A DNA stretch of 64,000 nt from Solibacillus cecembensis (GCF_001439635.1 NZ_LMBZ01000009.1:107528-171527); one strand, 5' to 3'. Shown: positions 1 to 9,246, counted from the first letter of the stretch. Made by a program: numbers and translations. The notes: a model not told the origin generated them from the letters alone.

Positions 1-159
1 ACAAACTTTGTCGGACAATCACCAAAAGAAATCACTACCTATATGTATCCTTATAAAATTGAGTGGCATGGTACGGGGAGTAAAGTTGTAGAACAAATAC
101 CAATTGCGAATAGCCTCATTCATGAAGATGATGTAATCCATTTATATTTAGACGATTAA
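1..159 (+). CDS. C-terminal PASTA domain of a class B penicillin-binding protein (5' end outside window)
   Basis: Frame 1 is open from the window edge to a TAA at 157-159 and gives 52 residues. These look like a PASTA domain: an FVGQSP..I start, a polar middle and a VIHLYLDD end, like the terminal beta strand of PASTA repeats. Its position directly before mraY and murD matches the SpoVD/Pbp2B-type transpeptidases of the dcw cluster, which cross-link septal or spore-cortex peptidoglycan. Too little is present to choose between division PBP2B and sporulation SpoVD. In B. subtilis murE lies between this gene and mraY; here it does not. Confidence 0.7.
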   Translation, partial: TNFVGQSPKEITTYMYPYKIEWHGTGSKVVEQIPIANSLIHEDDVIHLYLDD

Positions 160-215
160 ATCACAATTTGACCTATTAAAATCCATCTAAAACAACTATT
201 ATAGTGAAGGGTATT

Positions 216-280
216 TAACTGCGTCTGCTGGGCGTTCCAACACGCACTAGACGCAGTTACGCCGAGGTGCAATTGATACA
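216..280. repeat. Dispersed hairpin repeat, copy A (upstream of mraY)
   Basis: An 11-bp perfect inverted repeat (216-226 with 249-259, arms TAACTGCGTCT/AGACGCAGTTA) encloses a 22-nt loop. It is followed by a degenerate second palindrome around GCCGAGG (260-267). The 18 bases GACGCAGTTACGCCGAGG at 250-267 recur exactly at 242-259 of the 47,2xx segment before coaC. No T-tract follows the hairpin, so a plain terminator is unlikely. Confidence 0.7.
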
Positions 281-308
281 GACAGAAGATTTAAAGGAGA
301 TATTTTTT

Positions 309-1283
309 ATGACATTACCAATAACATTGACTATTCTAGCTTCCTCATTCTTGTTGACGGTCATTTTGGCCCCACTAGGAATTCCACTGCTACGCAGGCT
401 GAAGTTTGGTCAGAGTATACGTGAGGAAGGCCCGCAATCTCACATGAAAAAAGCGGGTACACCTACAATGGGTGGTCTTATTTTTTTACTAGCCATTATT
501 GTTGCAACAGCGGTTGTAGCCACTCTATTTGATTTATTTACAACACAAACAGTCGTATTATTACTAATTTTAGTTGGATTTGGTGTGATTGGATTTTTAG
601 ACGATGGCTTAAAGGTTATTTTTAAACGTAATTTAGGATTAACATCACTACAAAAACTAATCGGGCAAATTGCAATTGCAGTAGCCGCATTTTTACTATT
701 ACGATTAGGGGCTTTTGATACGTCGATTGGGCTACCATATACAGATATTTCAATTGATTTAGGTATTTTCTATGTGGCCTTTTTAATCTTTTGGTTAGTA
801 GGATTTTCAAATGCCGTCAATTTAACTGATGGGGTTGATGGCTTAGTACCGGGCACTGCATCCATTGCCTTTGCGGCGTATGGTGTAATTGCTTTATTCA
901 ATGAGCAAGCTGATATCGCATTATTTGCCTTTGCTGTAACAGGGGCATTACTCGGCTTTTTAATTTTTAATGCAAACCCAGCGAAAGTGTTCATGGGAGA
1001 TACAGGCTCATTAGCACTTGGTGGCGCACTTGCCATGATTTCAGTATTAGTGAAGCAAGAGCTGTTATTACTTTTAATCGGTTTAGTTTTCGTCATCGAA
1101 ACGTTATCGGTTATTTTGCAAGTAGGAAGCTTTAAACTTCGGAAGAAACGTATTTTTAAAATGACTCCAATCCATCACCATTTTGAATTATCAGGATGGT
1201 CTGAATGGAAAGTAGTAATCGTATTTTGGTCAACCGGATTAGTCGTAGCATTAATAGCAGTATTGGCGGAGGCGTTATTATGA
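309..1283 (+). CDS. mraY: Phospho-N-acetylmuramoyl-pentapeptide-transferase MraY
   Basis: MraY transfers phospho-MurNAc-pentapeptide from UDP to undecaprenyl phosphate, making lipid I on the inner face of the membrane. The 324-residue polytopic protein carries the family marks: an early cytoplasmic loop with TPTMGG, an LDDGLKV loop with paired Asp, NLTDGVDGL, FMGDTGSLALGG and the late PIHHHFELSG histidine loop. I start at ATG 309 because AAAGGAGA sits at 293-300 and this gives the usual length. An in-frame GTG at 267 lies inside the upstream repeat and lacks a good ribosome binding site. The stop overlaps the murD start (ATGA). Confidence 0.97.
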   Translation: MTLPITLTILASSFLLTVILAPLGIPLLRRLKFGQSIREEGPQSHMKKAGTPTMGGLIFLLAIIVATAVVATLFDLFTTQTVVLLLILVGFGVIGFLDDGLKVIFKRNLGLTSLQKLIGQIAIAVAAFLLLRLGAFDTSIGLPYTDISIDLGIFYVAFLIFWLVGFSNAVNLTDGVDGLVPGTASIAFAAYGVIALFNEQADIALFAFAVTGALLGFLIFNANPAKVFMGDTGSLALGGALAMISVLVKQELLLLLIGLVFVIETLSVILQVGSFKLRKKRIFKMTPIHHHFELSGWSEWKVVIVFWSTGLVVALIAVLAEALL

Positions 1284-2632
1284 TTGAATATTCAGGTTTG
1301 CAATCTAAGAAAATTTTAGTGTTAGGTTTAGCGAAAAGTGGTGTAGCAGCGGCAGAATTATTGCATGAGCTTGGTGCTTTTGTAACGGTTAATGATGCAA
1401 AGCCATTTGATGCAAATCCAGAAGCGCAGGATTTATTGTCAAAGGGAATTACAGTAATTTGTGGTCGCCATCCAGAAGATTTATTGGATGAAGGCTTTGA
1501 ACTCGTTGTAAAGAATCCAGGAATTCCATATTCAAATCCAATTGTTGCAGATGCAATGAAACGTAATATAGCAGTTATAACTGAAATGGAACTCGCATAT
1601 TTAGTAAGTGAGGCACCTTTTATTGGGATAACGGGATCGAATGGTAAAACGACAACGACAACATTACTATTTGAAATGCTTCAACTTGGTCAATTACAAC
1701 CACTGATTGCAGGGAATATTGGTACGGTTGCATGTAGCGTTGCAGCAGCAGCAACAGAAGATCAAGTCATTGTGACAGAACTTTCATCGTTTCAACTAAT
1801 GGGCACACGTACATTTAAACCGCGCATAGCAATTTTAACGAATTTATATGAGGCCCATTTAGATTATCACGGCACATTTGAAGAGTATGCAGAGGCAAAA
1901 TTCGGTGTGACACGCAATCAAACAGCGGATGATTACTTTATTTATAATGATGACCAAGAAATTGTTCGCGAGTATGCGCAAAAATCCAAAGCAATGCTCA
2001 TTCCATTTACAACAAAAGGTAAAAAGGCGAATGGTATTAGTGCAGATGCGCAAAATATTTACTGGAACGGAGAAGCAATTCTCGCTTGCAGTGAAATCGT
2101 CTTACCAGGAGAGCATAATTTACAAAATATTTTATGCGCAGTAGCAGCTGCACTTTTACAAGGGTGTCCGATAGAAGCAATTAAAAACGTCCTGTCGACT
2201 TTTGTTGGGGTTCGCCATCGTACGCAATTTGTCCGTGAATGGAATGGTCGAAAAGTGTATAACGATTCCAAAGCAACAAATGTATTAGCAACGAAAAGTG
2301 CGTTATCTGCATTTGAACAGCCGATTGTCTTACTGGCAGGTGGTTTGGACCGCGGTCATTCATTTGAAGAGCTACGAGAAGAAATGAAGCATGTTAAAGC
2401 GGTCGTGGCATTTGGTGAAACGGCATTACGCTTTATGGCGTTTGCAAAATCATGTGGCGTTACAAATACCGTACGAGCAATCGATGTTGAAGATGCGGTA
2501 GGGTATGCCGCAAAATCTTCAGAACAAGGGGATATTATTTTATTATCACCAGCATGTGCAAGTTGGGACCAACATACAAGTTTTGAAATTCGAGGAGATT
2601 TATTTATCGATCGTGTTATGAAGCTTTCATAG
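1280..2632 (+). CDS. murD: UDP-N-acetylmuramoyl-L-alanine--D-glutamate ligase MurD
   Basis: This cytoplasmic ATP-dependent Mur ligase adds D-glutamate to UDP-MurNAc-L-Ala. The 450-residue protein has an N-terminal Rossmann-like domain (VLGLAKSGVAA), the ATP-binding GITGSNGKTTTT near residues 117-128, the central-domain segment NLYEAHLDYHGT, the ligase motif YNDSKATN, and a C-terminal domain with LLSPACASWDQ. It starts at ATG 1280, overlapping the mraY stop by four bases, which suggests translational coupling. The in-frame upstream extension to 1205 runs through mraY and is rejected. Confidence 0.97.
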   Translation: MIEYSGLQSKKILVLGLAKSGVAAAELLHELGAFVTVNDAKPFDANPEAQDLLSKGITVICGRHPEDLLDEGFELVVKNPGIPYSNPIVADAMKRNIAVITEMELAYLVSEAPFIGITGSNGKTTTTTLLFEMLQLGQLQPLIAGNIGTVACSVAAAATEDQVIVTELSSFQLMGTRTFKPRIAILTNLYEAHLDYHGTFEEYAEAKFGVTRNQTADDYFIYNDDQEIVREYAQKSKAMLIPFTTKGKKANGISADAQNIYWNGEAILACSEIVLPGEHNLQNILCAVAAALLQGCPIEAIKNVLSTFVGVRHRTQFVREWNGRKVYNDSKATNVLATKSALSAFEQPIVLLAGGLDRGHSFEELREEMKHVKAVVAFGETALRFMAFAKSCGVTNTVRAIDVEDAVGYAAKSSEQGDIILLSPACASWDQHTSFEIRGDLFIDRVMKLS

Positions 2633-2648
2633 AGAAAGGATAGTTACA

Positions 2649-3722
2649 CTGTCACATCAATTCAAACAATGGTTTTTTAGTAGTGCTTTCATTTTATCTA
2701 TCATTGGGATTGTGTTTATTTATTCCGCTGGTACGTACTGGAGTTCCATTCATTATATTGGACAAACACCGTTTTATATAAAGCAAGGTATCTATTTCGT
2801 TATCGCGGTTATTAGTTGTTTAGTGGTTATGAACATGAAAGTGCTACAAAAACCGAAAGTATGGGTGTTTTTTTATTGGGTATCCATCTTTCTACTAATT
2901 GCCGTATTAATACCGGGTATTGGGATTGTGCGAAATGGCTCTCAAAGTTGGATCGGTGTTGGTTCACTAACGGTTCAACCAGCGGAGCTTGCTAAAATAA
3001 CGACTTTAATTTATTTAAGTATTCTTTTGGCAAACGGAAAAGCAGGACAGCGGATTGTACAATGGAAACATTTCCTTGTAATCATTCTTCCGTCTTTGTT
3101 AATCATGCTACAACCAGATTTTGGCGCAGTGTTTATTTTAGTTGCAGCAGCGTTTCTTTTACTTTTTATCGCGCAATACCCAGTAAAATTGTATCTCATC
3201 TTAATTTTAACGGGCATTGTGGGTTTAGTAGCATTAATTGCTGCAGCACCTTATCGATTAAAGCGGATTGAAGCTTTTTTAAATCCTTGGGCAGATGCTT
3301 TAGGAAGCGGTTTCCAAGCCGTTCAATCTTTGCTTGCAATTGGACCAGCTGGTTTATTTGGACACGGATTTTTAGAAAGTAGACAAAAATATTTATATTT
3401 ACCTGAACCGCAAAATGACTTTATTTTTTCGATTATTTTAGAAGAAATAGGGTTGTTAGGTGGTATGGGCCTGCTGCTTATTTTTGCGTGCTTTTTACTA
3501 TCCGGATATAAATTGGCTTTAGCTTGCAATAGTCAACTTCATTTTTATATCATCTGTGGATTAACAACAACAATTGCAATACAAGCTTGTTTAAACATCG
3601 GTGTAGTAATCAATTTATTGCCTGTTACTGGTGTGACATTGCCATTCATTAGCTATGGTGGAACATCGTTATTAGTAGTCTGGCTAACCGTAGCGCTTGT
3701 TTTAAACTTTTCAAAGGAATAA
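2649..3722 (+). CDS. ftsW: SEDS-family glycosyltransferase/lipid II polymerase (FtsW/SpoVE type), apparent CTG start
   Basis: This polytopic SEDS protein polymerises lipid II together with a class B PBP. The family segments are present: VQPAELAK in the middle, GPAGLFGHGFLESRQKYLYLPE followed by NDFIFSIILEE, and the late VTGVTLPFISYGGTSLL. The first conventional in-frame start (GTG 2712) would remove most of transmembrane segment 1. Upstream, the frame runs SHQFKQWFF then a hydrophobic helix, and the only plausible initiator is CTG 2649, eight bases after AGAAAGGA (2633-2640). This gives 357 residues. SpoVE occupies this slot in B. subtilis; I cannot separate FtsW from SpoVE from sequence alone. 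murG and murB do not follow it. Confidence 0.88.
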   Translation: MSHQFKQWFFSSAFILSIIGIVFIYSAGTYWSSIHYIGQTPFYIKQGIYFVIAVISCLVVMNMKVLQKPKVWVFFYWVSIFLLIAVLIPGIGIVRNGSQSWIGVGSLTVQPAELAKITTLIYLSILLANGKAGQRIVQWKHFLVIILPSLLIMLQPDFGAVFILVAAAFLLLFIAQYPVKLYLILILTGIVGLVALIAAAPYRLKRIEAFLNPWADALGSGFQAVQSLLAIGPAGLFGHGFLESRQKYLYLPEPQNDFIFSIILEEIGLLGGMGLLLIFACFLLSGYKLALACNSQLHFYIICGLTTTIAIQACLNIGVVINLLPVTGVTLPFISYGGTSLLVVWLTVALVLNFSKE

Positions 3723-3742
3723 CGTGAAAGAAAGGAGTAGAG

Positions 3743-4573
3743 ATGATGGAGAAAGTAATAGACATTACAGAACGTGTACCAGCCATGCGAAAAAGACGAA
3801 AACGGCGAACGAATCTTAAATTTGCATTTTTAACAACCATTTTCTTATTCATCATCCTATTGCTTCTTTATTTTCAATCACCATACAGTGATATGAAGGA
3901 AATTAATATTCAAGGGTCTAATTTAAAGGATGAGGCTTATTATTTAAATCAATCCGGATTAATGTTAGATGAGTCGATGTGGGGATTCAAAATAAGTGAT
4001 ATTGAAAAAGAAATTGCTAAAAATGACTGGATAAAATCAGTCGATGTACAGCGGAAGTTTGTCAATACGGTTCAAATTACGATTGAGGAATGGCATAAAG
4101 TTGCTTATATTTCCCGAGAAGGTGATTTTTATCCGATGTTAGAAAATGGCGTTATTTTTAATGAATCGAGCGAAATGGTGCCAGTTGACGCGCCCATTTT
4201 TTTGAAGTTTAAAGATGAAGCGATAAGAAAAAAAATATTGAAGCAGCTCGCCTTACTTAAGCCGGAAGTATTGTCACTTATTTCTCAAATCAATGCAAGC
4301 CCATTAGAATCTGATCCATATGCGATTACTTTGTTTATGAATGATGGTTACGAAGTGCGTGCAGAGGTTAACACATTAGCTGAAAAGCTGAATTATTATC
4401 CATCCATTATTGCACAAATTGAAAATGATGACGCGTTTGAAAAAGGAATAATTGATATTGAAGTCGGCTCTTATTATCGCCCATTCTCTGAGGAATACGC
4501 AATCAATATCCCAGAGGAAGGCGAGGATATAGAGGGGGATGAACAGGCTGATGAACAACAATCAACGGACTAA
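3743..4573 (+). CDS. divIB: Cell division protein DivIB/FtsQ
   Basis: This bitopic divisome protein stabilises the FtsL-DivIC-PBP2B complex at the septum. The 276 residues comprise a short basic cytoplasmic tail (MRKRRKRR), one transmembrane helix at about residues 28-45, an extracytoplasmic POTRA domain beginning MKEINIQGS, the beta domain, and an acidic C-terminal tail (EEGEDIEGDEQADEQQ). ATG 3743 follows AAAGGAG at proper spacing. The end overlaps the next gene by about 35 bases. Confidence 0.92.
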   Translation: MMEKVIDITERVPAMRKRRKRRTNLKFAFLTTIFLFIILLLLYFQSPYSDMKEINIQGSNLKDEAYYLNQSGLMLDESMWGFKISDIEKEIAKNDWIKSVDVQRKFVNTVQITIEEWHKVAYISREGDFYPMLENGVIFNESSEMVPVDAPIFLKFKDEAIRKKILKQLALLKPEVLSLISQINASPLESDPYAITLFMNDGYEVRAEVNTLAEKLNYYPSIIAQIENDDAFEKGIIDIEVGSYYRPFSEEYAINIPEEGEDIEGDEQADEQQSTD

Positions 4574-5276
4574 AAAACCATCTCCTTTTACTAGGAAATA
4601 TATGATTATTTTAACGGTTTGTATTATTACAGGTTTTATCATTGGTTTTTCGTACAATTCATCGAAGGACAAGCGAACGTTAAGCTCAGCCTCGCCTTAT
4701 TATGAACAGGAAAATCAGTACCGGGAAGAATTAATAGTGCAGCAGGAACGAAATAAAGAGTTAACAGATGAACTGGCTGAATTAGAAAAAAAAATTCGAG
4801 GCTATGAAAAGGAATATTCTTCAAATGAGGTACAGTACGAAAGAAATATAAAAGAAGCCCAACAATTGCGCTTATTGTTAGGAATTGGCTCTGGAGAAGG
4901 AAAAGGTATTAAAGTAACATTGCAGGATGCAGACTATAATCCCGCAAGTACAAACCCTAATGATTATATTGTGCATGAAAGTCATATTTTCAAAGTGCTG
5001 AATGAGTTGAAAATTGCTGGTGCAGAGGCAATTGCCATCAACGGTCAACGCTTAAAGATGAATTCTTATATTAGCTGCAATGGGCCGGTAATCACAGTTG
5101 ATGGAAAGCAATATCCAGCGCCCTTTGTTATTGAAGCTGTTGGTAAACAAGATATTTTATTATCAGCATTAGAGCTAACGGGTGGTGTTTTTGATCAATT
5201 GCTAAATGAACATGTTGTTGTGACGTTTGAAAAAAGTGAATTAATTCAAATGCAATCTATAAACGAAGAAGGTTAG
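4539..5276 (+). CDS. ylxW: DUF881 family protein, YlxW-like
   Basis: This is a membrane-anchored DUF881 protein of unknown biochemical role found in dcw clusters of Gram-positive bacteria. An N-terminal transmembrane helix (about residues 22-40) is followed by a long charged coiled coil (about 55-110) and the DUF881 core, starting near GIKVTLQDAD and including the AEAIAINGQR segment. The start is uncertain: ATG 4539 follows GAGGA at 4523-4527, and ATG 4551 is possible. It is translationally overlapped with divIB and followed by a paralogue, as in B. subtilis. Confidence 0.85.
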   Translation: MNRLMNNNQRTKKPSPFTRKYMIILTVCIITGFIIGFSYNSSKDKRTLSSASPYYEQENQYREELIVQQERNKELTDELAELEKKIRGYEKEYSSNEVQYERNIKEAQQLRLLLGIGSGEGKGIKVTLQDADYNPASTNPNDYIVHESHIFKVLNELKIAGAEAIAINGQRLKMNSYISCNGPVITVDGKQYPAPFVIEAVGKQDILLSALELTGGVFDQLLNEHVVVTFEKSELIQMQSINEEG

Positions 5277-5299
5277 TATATCATTCGGAGGATAACGTG

Positions 5300-6007
5300 A
5301 TGACGAAAAAAATGTATCGCAACATTACAATTGTATCGTTCATCATTGGTTTTATGCTAGCTGTTCAATACAATACAGTACAAAATCCAACCGAACGGGA
5401 TACACGAGATATTTGGGAAATCCGCCAGGAATTATCAGAAGAGAAAAAACGACATTCAGAATTGTTATCGTCAATAAATGCTTTGTCGAGTACGGTCAAT
5501 AAGTATGAGGACGATGAATTTGATAACCCAGAACTGCTCTTACAAGAGACTGTAAATGATTTGAAAAAGCAAGCTGGATTATTACCTATTAGTGGGCCAG
5601 GTGTTACGCTAACGATTGAACCTTCTCAAGAATTAATCCAATTTGGTTATGAATTGAAGCCGATTTCTCCGGATTTACTTATTCGATTAACGAATGATTT
5701 ATATCGAAATAATGCGCAAGCAATCGAAATTGATGAGAAACGATTGACATACAATAGTGCAATACGCGATATTAACGGTAAAACAACAATCAATAGTGAA
5801 CCAATTAAAAAAATAAACTTTGAAATAAATATTATTATGCAAACATATGAACAAGCTCAGAAGTTAGCCAATCATTTATTAGCGTCATCCTTTCAAGATG
5901 AGTTTTTTATTGATAATTTAATGCTGACAGTCTATGATGCCGAACAAAACGTACGAATTAATTCCACAGTTGAATTACAACAAAGCAAATATTTAGTCGA
6001 TAAGTAA
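5300..6007 (+). CDS. ylxX: DUF881 family protein, YlxX-like paralogue
   Basis: This is the second tandem DUF881 protein, 235 residues. It has a short N-terminal transmembrane helix (IVSFIIGFMLAVQY), a charged coiled-coil linker, then the DUF881 core with LPISGPGVTLTIEPS and NNAQAIEIDEKRL. ATG 5300 is seven bases after GGAGGA (5287-5292); GTG 5297 is the alternative. It shares the fold but not close sequence with the preceding protein. Its role is unknown; its place between divIB and ftsA suggests a cell-envelope or division function. Confidence 0.85.
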   Translation: MTKKMYRNITIVSFIIGFMLAVQYNTVQNPTERDTRDIWEIRQELSEEKKRHSELLSSINALSSTVNKYEDDEFDNPELLLQETVNDLKKQAGLLPISGPGVTLTIEPSQELIQFGYELKPISPDLLIRLTNDLYRNNAQAIEIDEKRLTYNSAIRDINGKTTINSEPIKKINFEINIIMQTYEQAQKLANHLLASSFQDEFFIDNLMLTVYDAEQNVRINSTVELQQSKYLVDK

Positions 6008-6021
6008 AAGGGGTTGTGAAT

Positions 6022-6387
6022 ATGTGGTTGCCACTATTAGGATTAATTTTTGGTGTAATGTTAGGTGTTTTGACAGATATTCAAATTCCTTCAGTTTATG
6101 AAAATTACTTATCAATTGCAGTATTGGCAGCATTAGATACGATGTTTGGTGGAATTCGGGCCCAATTACAACAAGTGTATGATGATAAAGTGTTTATTTC
6201 TGGATTTTTCTTCAATATTTTATTAGCAGCAGGGTTAGCATTTTTAGGTGTACATATTGGTGTGGATCTCTATTTAGCCGCAATATTTGCATTTGGCGTC
6301 CGTTTATTTCAAAATATTGCAGTCATCCGACGTATACTATTAACAAAATTAGACAATAGACGCTTGAAAAAAAGTGAAAACTCTTGA
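6022..6387 (+). CDS. sbp: Small basic protein Sbp (DUF1290)
   Basis: This 121-residue hydrophobic protein begins MWLPLLGLIFG, has three or four predicted membrane segments, and ends in a basic tail (TKLDNRRLKKSENS). Length, start and position before ftsA match B. subtilis sbp. The function is not established. ATG 6022 is chosen over GTG 6016 because it is eight bases from AAAAGGGG and matches the family's usual N-terminus. Confidence 0.88.
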   Translation: MWLPLLGLIFGVMLGVLTDIQIPSVYENYLSIAVLAALDTMFGGIRAQLQQVYDDKVFISGFFFNILLAAGLAFLGVHIGVDLYLAAIFAFGVRLFQNIAVIRRILLTKLDNRRLKKSENS

Positions 6388-6426
6388 AATTAACGTTAAG
6401 TTTTCATGACAAATTGTGATTTTACT

Positions 6427-6455
6427 TAGACAATCAAGTAAATTTACAATAGAAT
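6427..6455 (+). promoter_or_regulatory. Candidate sigma-A promoter for ftsAZ
   Basis: TAGACA at 6427-6432 and TAGAAT at 6450-6455 are separated by 17 bases, in the 100-bp gap before ftsA. The motif is imperfect. Separate ftsAZ promoters are known in B. subtilis, so the location is reasonable. Confidence 0.4.
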
Positions 6456-6488
6456 AAAAATAGGAGTAATCGAAGGAGGTGCAACAAG

Positions 6489-7781
6489 TTGAATCATCAA
6501 GAAATATATGTTTCTCTAGATATTGGTTCATCATCCGTTAAGGTACTTATTGGAGAGATGAGTGATGATCAATTGCACGTAATTGGTGTAGGTCATGTAA
6601 AATCAACAGGTATCCGTAAAGGAGCAATTGTTGATATTGACGCTACCGTGCAGTCAATAAATAAAGCTGTCGAGCAAGCTGAAAGAATGACAGGCATCAA
6701 AATTGATGAAGTTGTACTTGGTGTACCAGCTAATCAAACATTTTTACAACCTGTAAAAGGGGTTGTTGCTGTAAATGGCGAAAATAGAGAGATTACTGAT
6801 GACGACTTAGAGCGTGTAATCGATTCCGCACAGGTGATGTCGATTCCGCCAGAGCGTGAATTAGTCAATTTAATTCCAAAACAATTTATCGTTGATAATT
6901 TAGATGAGATAAAAGATCCACGTGGAATGATAGGCATTCGTTTAGAGATGGACGCAACGATGATTACAACTTCGAAAACACTTGTACATAATGTACTTCG
7001 TTGTGTTGAGCGTGCAGGGTTACAAATTCGTGAAATCTATTTACAACCCTTGGCGGCAGGTACATTTACGTTAACAGAAGATGAAAAAAATCAAGGAACA
7101 GCCTATATTGATTTAGGTGGAGGCTCTACTACGATTGCTTTATTCCAAGATGGCCTTTTAAAAAGCACTGCCGTAATACCAGTTGGAGGCGAACATATTA
7201 CAAAGGATTTATCCATCGTTTTAAAAACGCCAACAGAGCAAGCTGAAAAAATTAAAAAGCAATATGGACATGCCTTCTATGATGATGCATCTGACGAACA
7301 ATTATTTGAAGTACCGGTTGTAGGTACCGATACAACAGATCAATATAGTCAACGTTATATTGCTGAAATTATAGGAGTTCGTTTAGAAGAACTATTTGAA
7401 TTAGTTTTAGACGAATTAGCCCGAATGAGTATTCAAGATTTACCAGGAGGCGTTGTAATTTCTGGAGGGGTAGCTCAAATTGAAGGAATTGCTCAATTAG
7501 CCCGTCAAGTGATGCAAACACGTGTGCGCGTGTTTACGCCAAACTATATTGGTGTTCGTGAACCTGGATTTACGACATCTGTCGGATTAATTCGTTATGC
7601 ACATGCAGATGACAAGTTTTATGGTAGAAGTGCAACCAGCTCTGCACCTTCTTATGCACCGTATCCTGCTCAACCAAATCCTTCTAAAAAACAAGCAAGT
7701 GCGTCGGAGAGAGTAGAAAGCGACAATAAAGTTGGAGTTATTGACCGCGCAAAAAATTTATTAAATAAATTTTTCGATTAA
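6489..7781 (+). CDS. ftsA: Cell division protein FtsA
   Basis: FtsA is an actin-fold ATPase that tethers FtsZ filaments to the membrane. The 430-residue protein shows the phosphate-1 motif SLDIGSSSVKVLIGE near the N-terminus, the FtsA-specific 1C region, TAYIDLGGGSTTIALF (phosphate 2), VVISGGVAQIEG (adenosine motif), and a variable linker ending in the amphipathic membrane-targeting helix VIDRAKNLLNKFFD. Translation starts at TTG 6489 after a very strong AAGGAGGTG; no ATG alternative preserves the first beta strand. It is paired with ftsZ 39 bases downstream. Confidence 0.97.
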   Translation: MNHQEIYVSLDIGSSSVKVLIGEMSDDQLHVIGVGHVKSTGIRKGAIVDIDATVQSINKAVEQAERMTGIKIDEVVLGVPANQTFLQPVKGVVAVNGENREITDDDLERVIDSAQVMSIPPERELVNLIPKQFIVDNLDEIKDPRGMIGIRLEMDATMITTSKTLVHNVLRCVERAGLQIREIYLQPLAAGTFTLTEDEKNQGTAYIDLGGGSTTIALFQDGLLKSTAVIPVGGEHITKDLSIVLKTPTEQAEKIKKQYGHAFYDDASDEQLFEVPVVGTDTTDQYSQRYIAEIIGVRLEELFELVLDELARMSIQDLPGGVVISGGVAQIEGIAQLARQVMQTRVRVFTPNYIGVREPGFTTSVGLIRYAHADDKFYGRSATSSAPSYAPYPAQPNPSKKQASASERVESDNKVGVIDRAKNLLNKFFD

Positions 7782-7820
7782 AACGAACATTTAATCTGTC
7801 ATAAATTAGGAGGAGAGACT

Positions 7821-8993
7821 ATGTTAGAATTTGAAACGGGTATGGATCAACTAGCTGTCATTAAAGTAATTGGTGTAGGTGGCGGTGGTAACAATGCCGT
7901 AAATCGCATGATCGAGCATGGAGTTCAAGGTGTGGACTTCATCGCAGTTAATACAGATGCACAAGCTTTAAATTTATCAAAAGCTGAATATAAATTACAA
8001 ATTGGTGGGAAATTGACGCGTGGTCTTGGTGCAGGTGCGAATCCTGAAGTTGGGAAAAAGGCAGCTGAAGAAAGCCGCGAACAACTTGAGGAAGTATTAC
8101 GCGGTGCCGATATGGTATTCGTTACAGCTGGTATGGGTGGCGGTACAGGTACCGGTGCAGCGCCAGTAATCGCGTCAATTGCACGTGATTTAGGCGCATT
8201 AACAGTTGGCGTTGTGACGCGTCCATTTACATTTGAAGGGCGAAAGCGTCAAACGCAAGCAATCGGTGGTATTTCATCGATGAAAGAATCAGTAGATACG
8301 TTAATCGTCATTCCAAATGATAAGCTACTTCAAATCGTTGATAAATCGACACCAATGTTGGAAGCGTTCCGTGAAGCGGATAATGTTTTACGACAAGGTG
8401 TTCAAGGTATTTCAGATTTAATCGCTACGCCAGGTTTAATCAACCTTGACTTTGCCGATGTTAAAACGATTATGTCTGATAAAGGTTCAGCATTAATGGG
8501 GATTGGTATTGCAGCAGGTGATAATCGTGCAGTTGAAGCTGCGAAAAAAGCGATTTCATCACCACTTCTTGAAACGTCAATTGATGGAGCAAAAGGTGTA
8601 ATTATGAATATTACAGGTGGCTCGAACTTGAGTTTATTTGAAGTTCAAGAAGCGGCTGATATTGTTCAATTAGCTTCTGATGAAGAGGTTAATATGATCT
8701 TTGGTTCGGTGATCAATGATAATTTAAATGATGAGATTATCGTAACAGTTATCGCAACTGGGTTTTCAGATGACTTTAGCTCACCAATGCCAACACCAAT
8801 TCGTCCAACTCTAGGTGTACGTCAACAGGCGGCGGCATCAACACAGCCAGCACCACAACAGCAGCAACAACAACCGCGTGTGCAAGAGCATATTCAACAA
8901 GAAATGCCACGTCAGCAAACGCAACAAAATTATCAACAAGAAGAAACATTAGATATTCCAACGTTTTTACGTAACCGAAACCGTAATCGATAA
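7821..8993 (+). CDS. ftsZ: Cell division GTPase FtsZ
   Basis: FtsZ is a tubulin homologue that forms the Z ring. The 390-residue protein has [12 protein letters not shown] near residue 20, the tubulin signature [10 protein letters not shown] at about 106-115, and the T7-loop region [12 protein letters not shown] glutamine-rich disordered linker (about 330-370) precedes the conserved C-terminal peptide [13 protein letters not shown], which binds FtsA and SepF; both partners are in this window. ATG 7821 follows AGGAGGAGA. Confidence 0.99.
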   Translation: MLEFETGMDQLAVIKVIGVGGGGNNAVNRMIEHGVQGVDFIAVNTDAQALNLSKAEYKLQIGGKLTRGLGAGANPEVGKKAAEESREQLEEVLRGADMVFVTAGMGGGTGTGAAPVIASIARDLGALTVGVVTRPFTFEGRKRQTQAIGGISSMKESVDTLIVIPNDKLLQIVDKSTPMLEAFREADNVLRQGVQGISDLIATPGLINLDFADVKTIMSDKGSALMGIGIAAGDNRAVEAAKKAISSPLLETSIDGAKGVIMNITGGSNLSLFEVQEAADIVQLASDEEVNMIFGSVINDNLNDEIIVTVIATGFSDDFSSPMPTPIRPTLGVRQQAAASTQPAPQQQQQQPRVQEHIQQEMPRQQTQQNYQQEETLDIPTFLRNRNRNR

Positions 8994-9007
8994 TCGGTTC
9001 ATTCTAT

Positions 9008-9060
9008 AGAGGTTGCTCTAGTAGTCCATTAAGGGACTACTAGAGCAACCTCTTTTTTAT
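9008..9060 (+). terminator. Strong intrinsic terminator after ftsZ
   Basis: A 20-bp perfect stem (9008-9027 with 9034-9053), a six-base loop and a T-run close the dcw transcription unit. Confidence 0.95.
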
Positions 9061-9126
9061 TTATATGTATTCAAATAATCGTTGAATAGTGGAATTTTGG
9101 CTAACGGCATAATTGAATGGAGTAAA

Positions 9127-9220
9127 TGTCGAAATCATCTAATTTATCTGACATTATGTCTATAAAATTATGTGAATCCCTTCTATGGTTTGACAAATTA
9201 TATTTAAGCGCAGTGATAAT
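9127..9220 (+). promoter_or_regulatory. spoIIG promoter region with a Spo0A box and sigma-A-like elements
   Basis: TGTCGAA, the Spo0A-box core, lies at 9127-9133. TTGACA is at 9190-9195 and GATAAT at 9215-9220, with an over-long 19-base spacer. In B. subtilis the spoIIG promoter is a sigma-A promoter with a long spacer, activated by Spo0A bound about 90 bases upstream. The arrangement here is similar, with the box about 95-100 bases before the inferred start. Confidence 0.65.
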
Positions 9221-9246
9221 CTTGGTCATAGGAGGAACAACAATAC

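Noticed and set aside
168..204. TTGACC and TATTAT as a promoter for mraY
   Set aside because: The spacer of 23 bases is too long, and no better pairing was found.
8860..8960. CAG/CAA-rich stretch as a repeat element
   Set aside because: It encodes the glutamine-rich disordered linker of FtsZ, which is common and coding.
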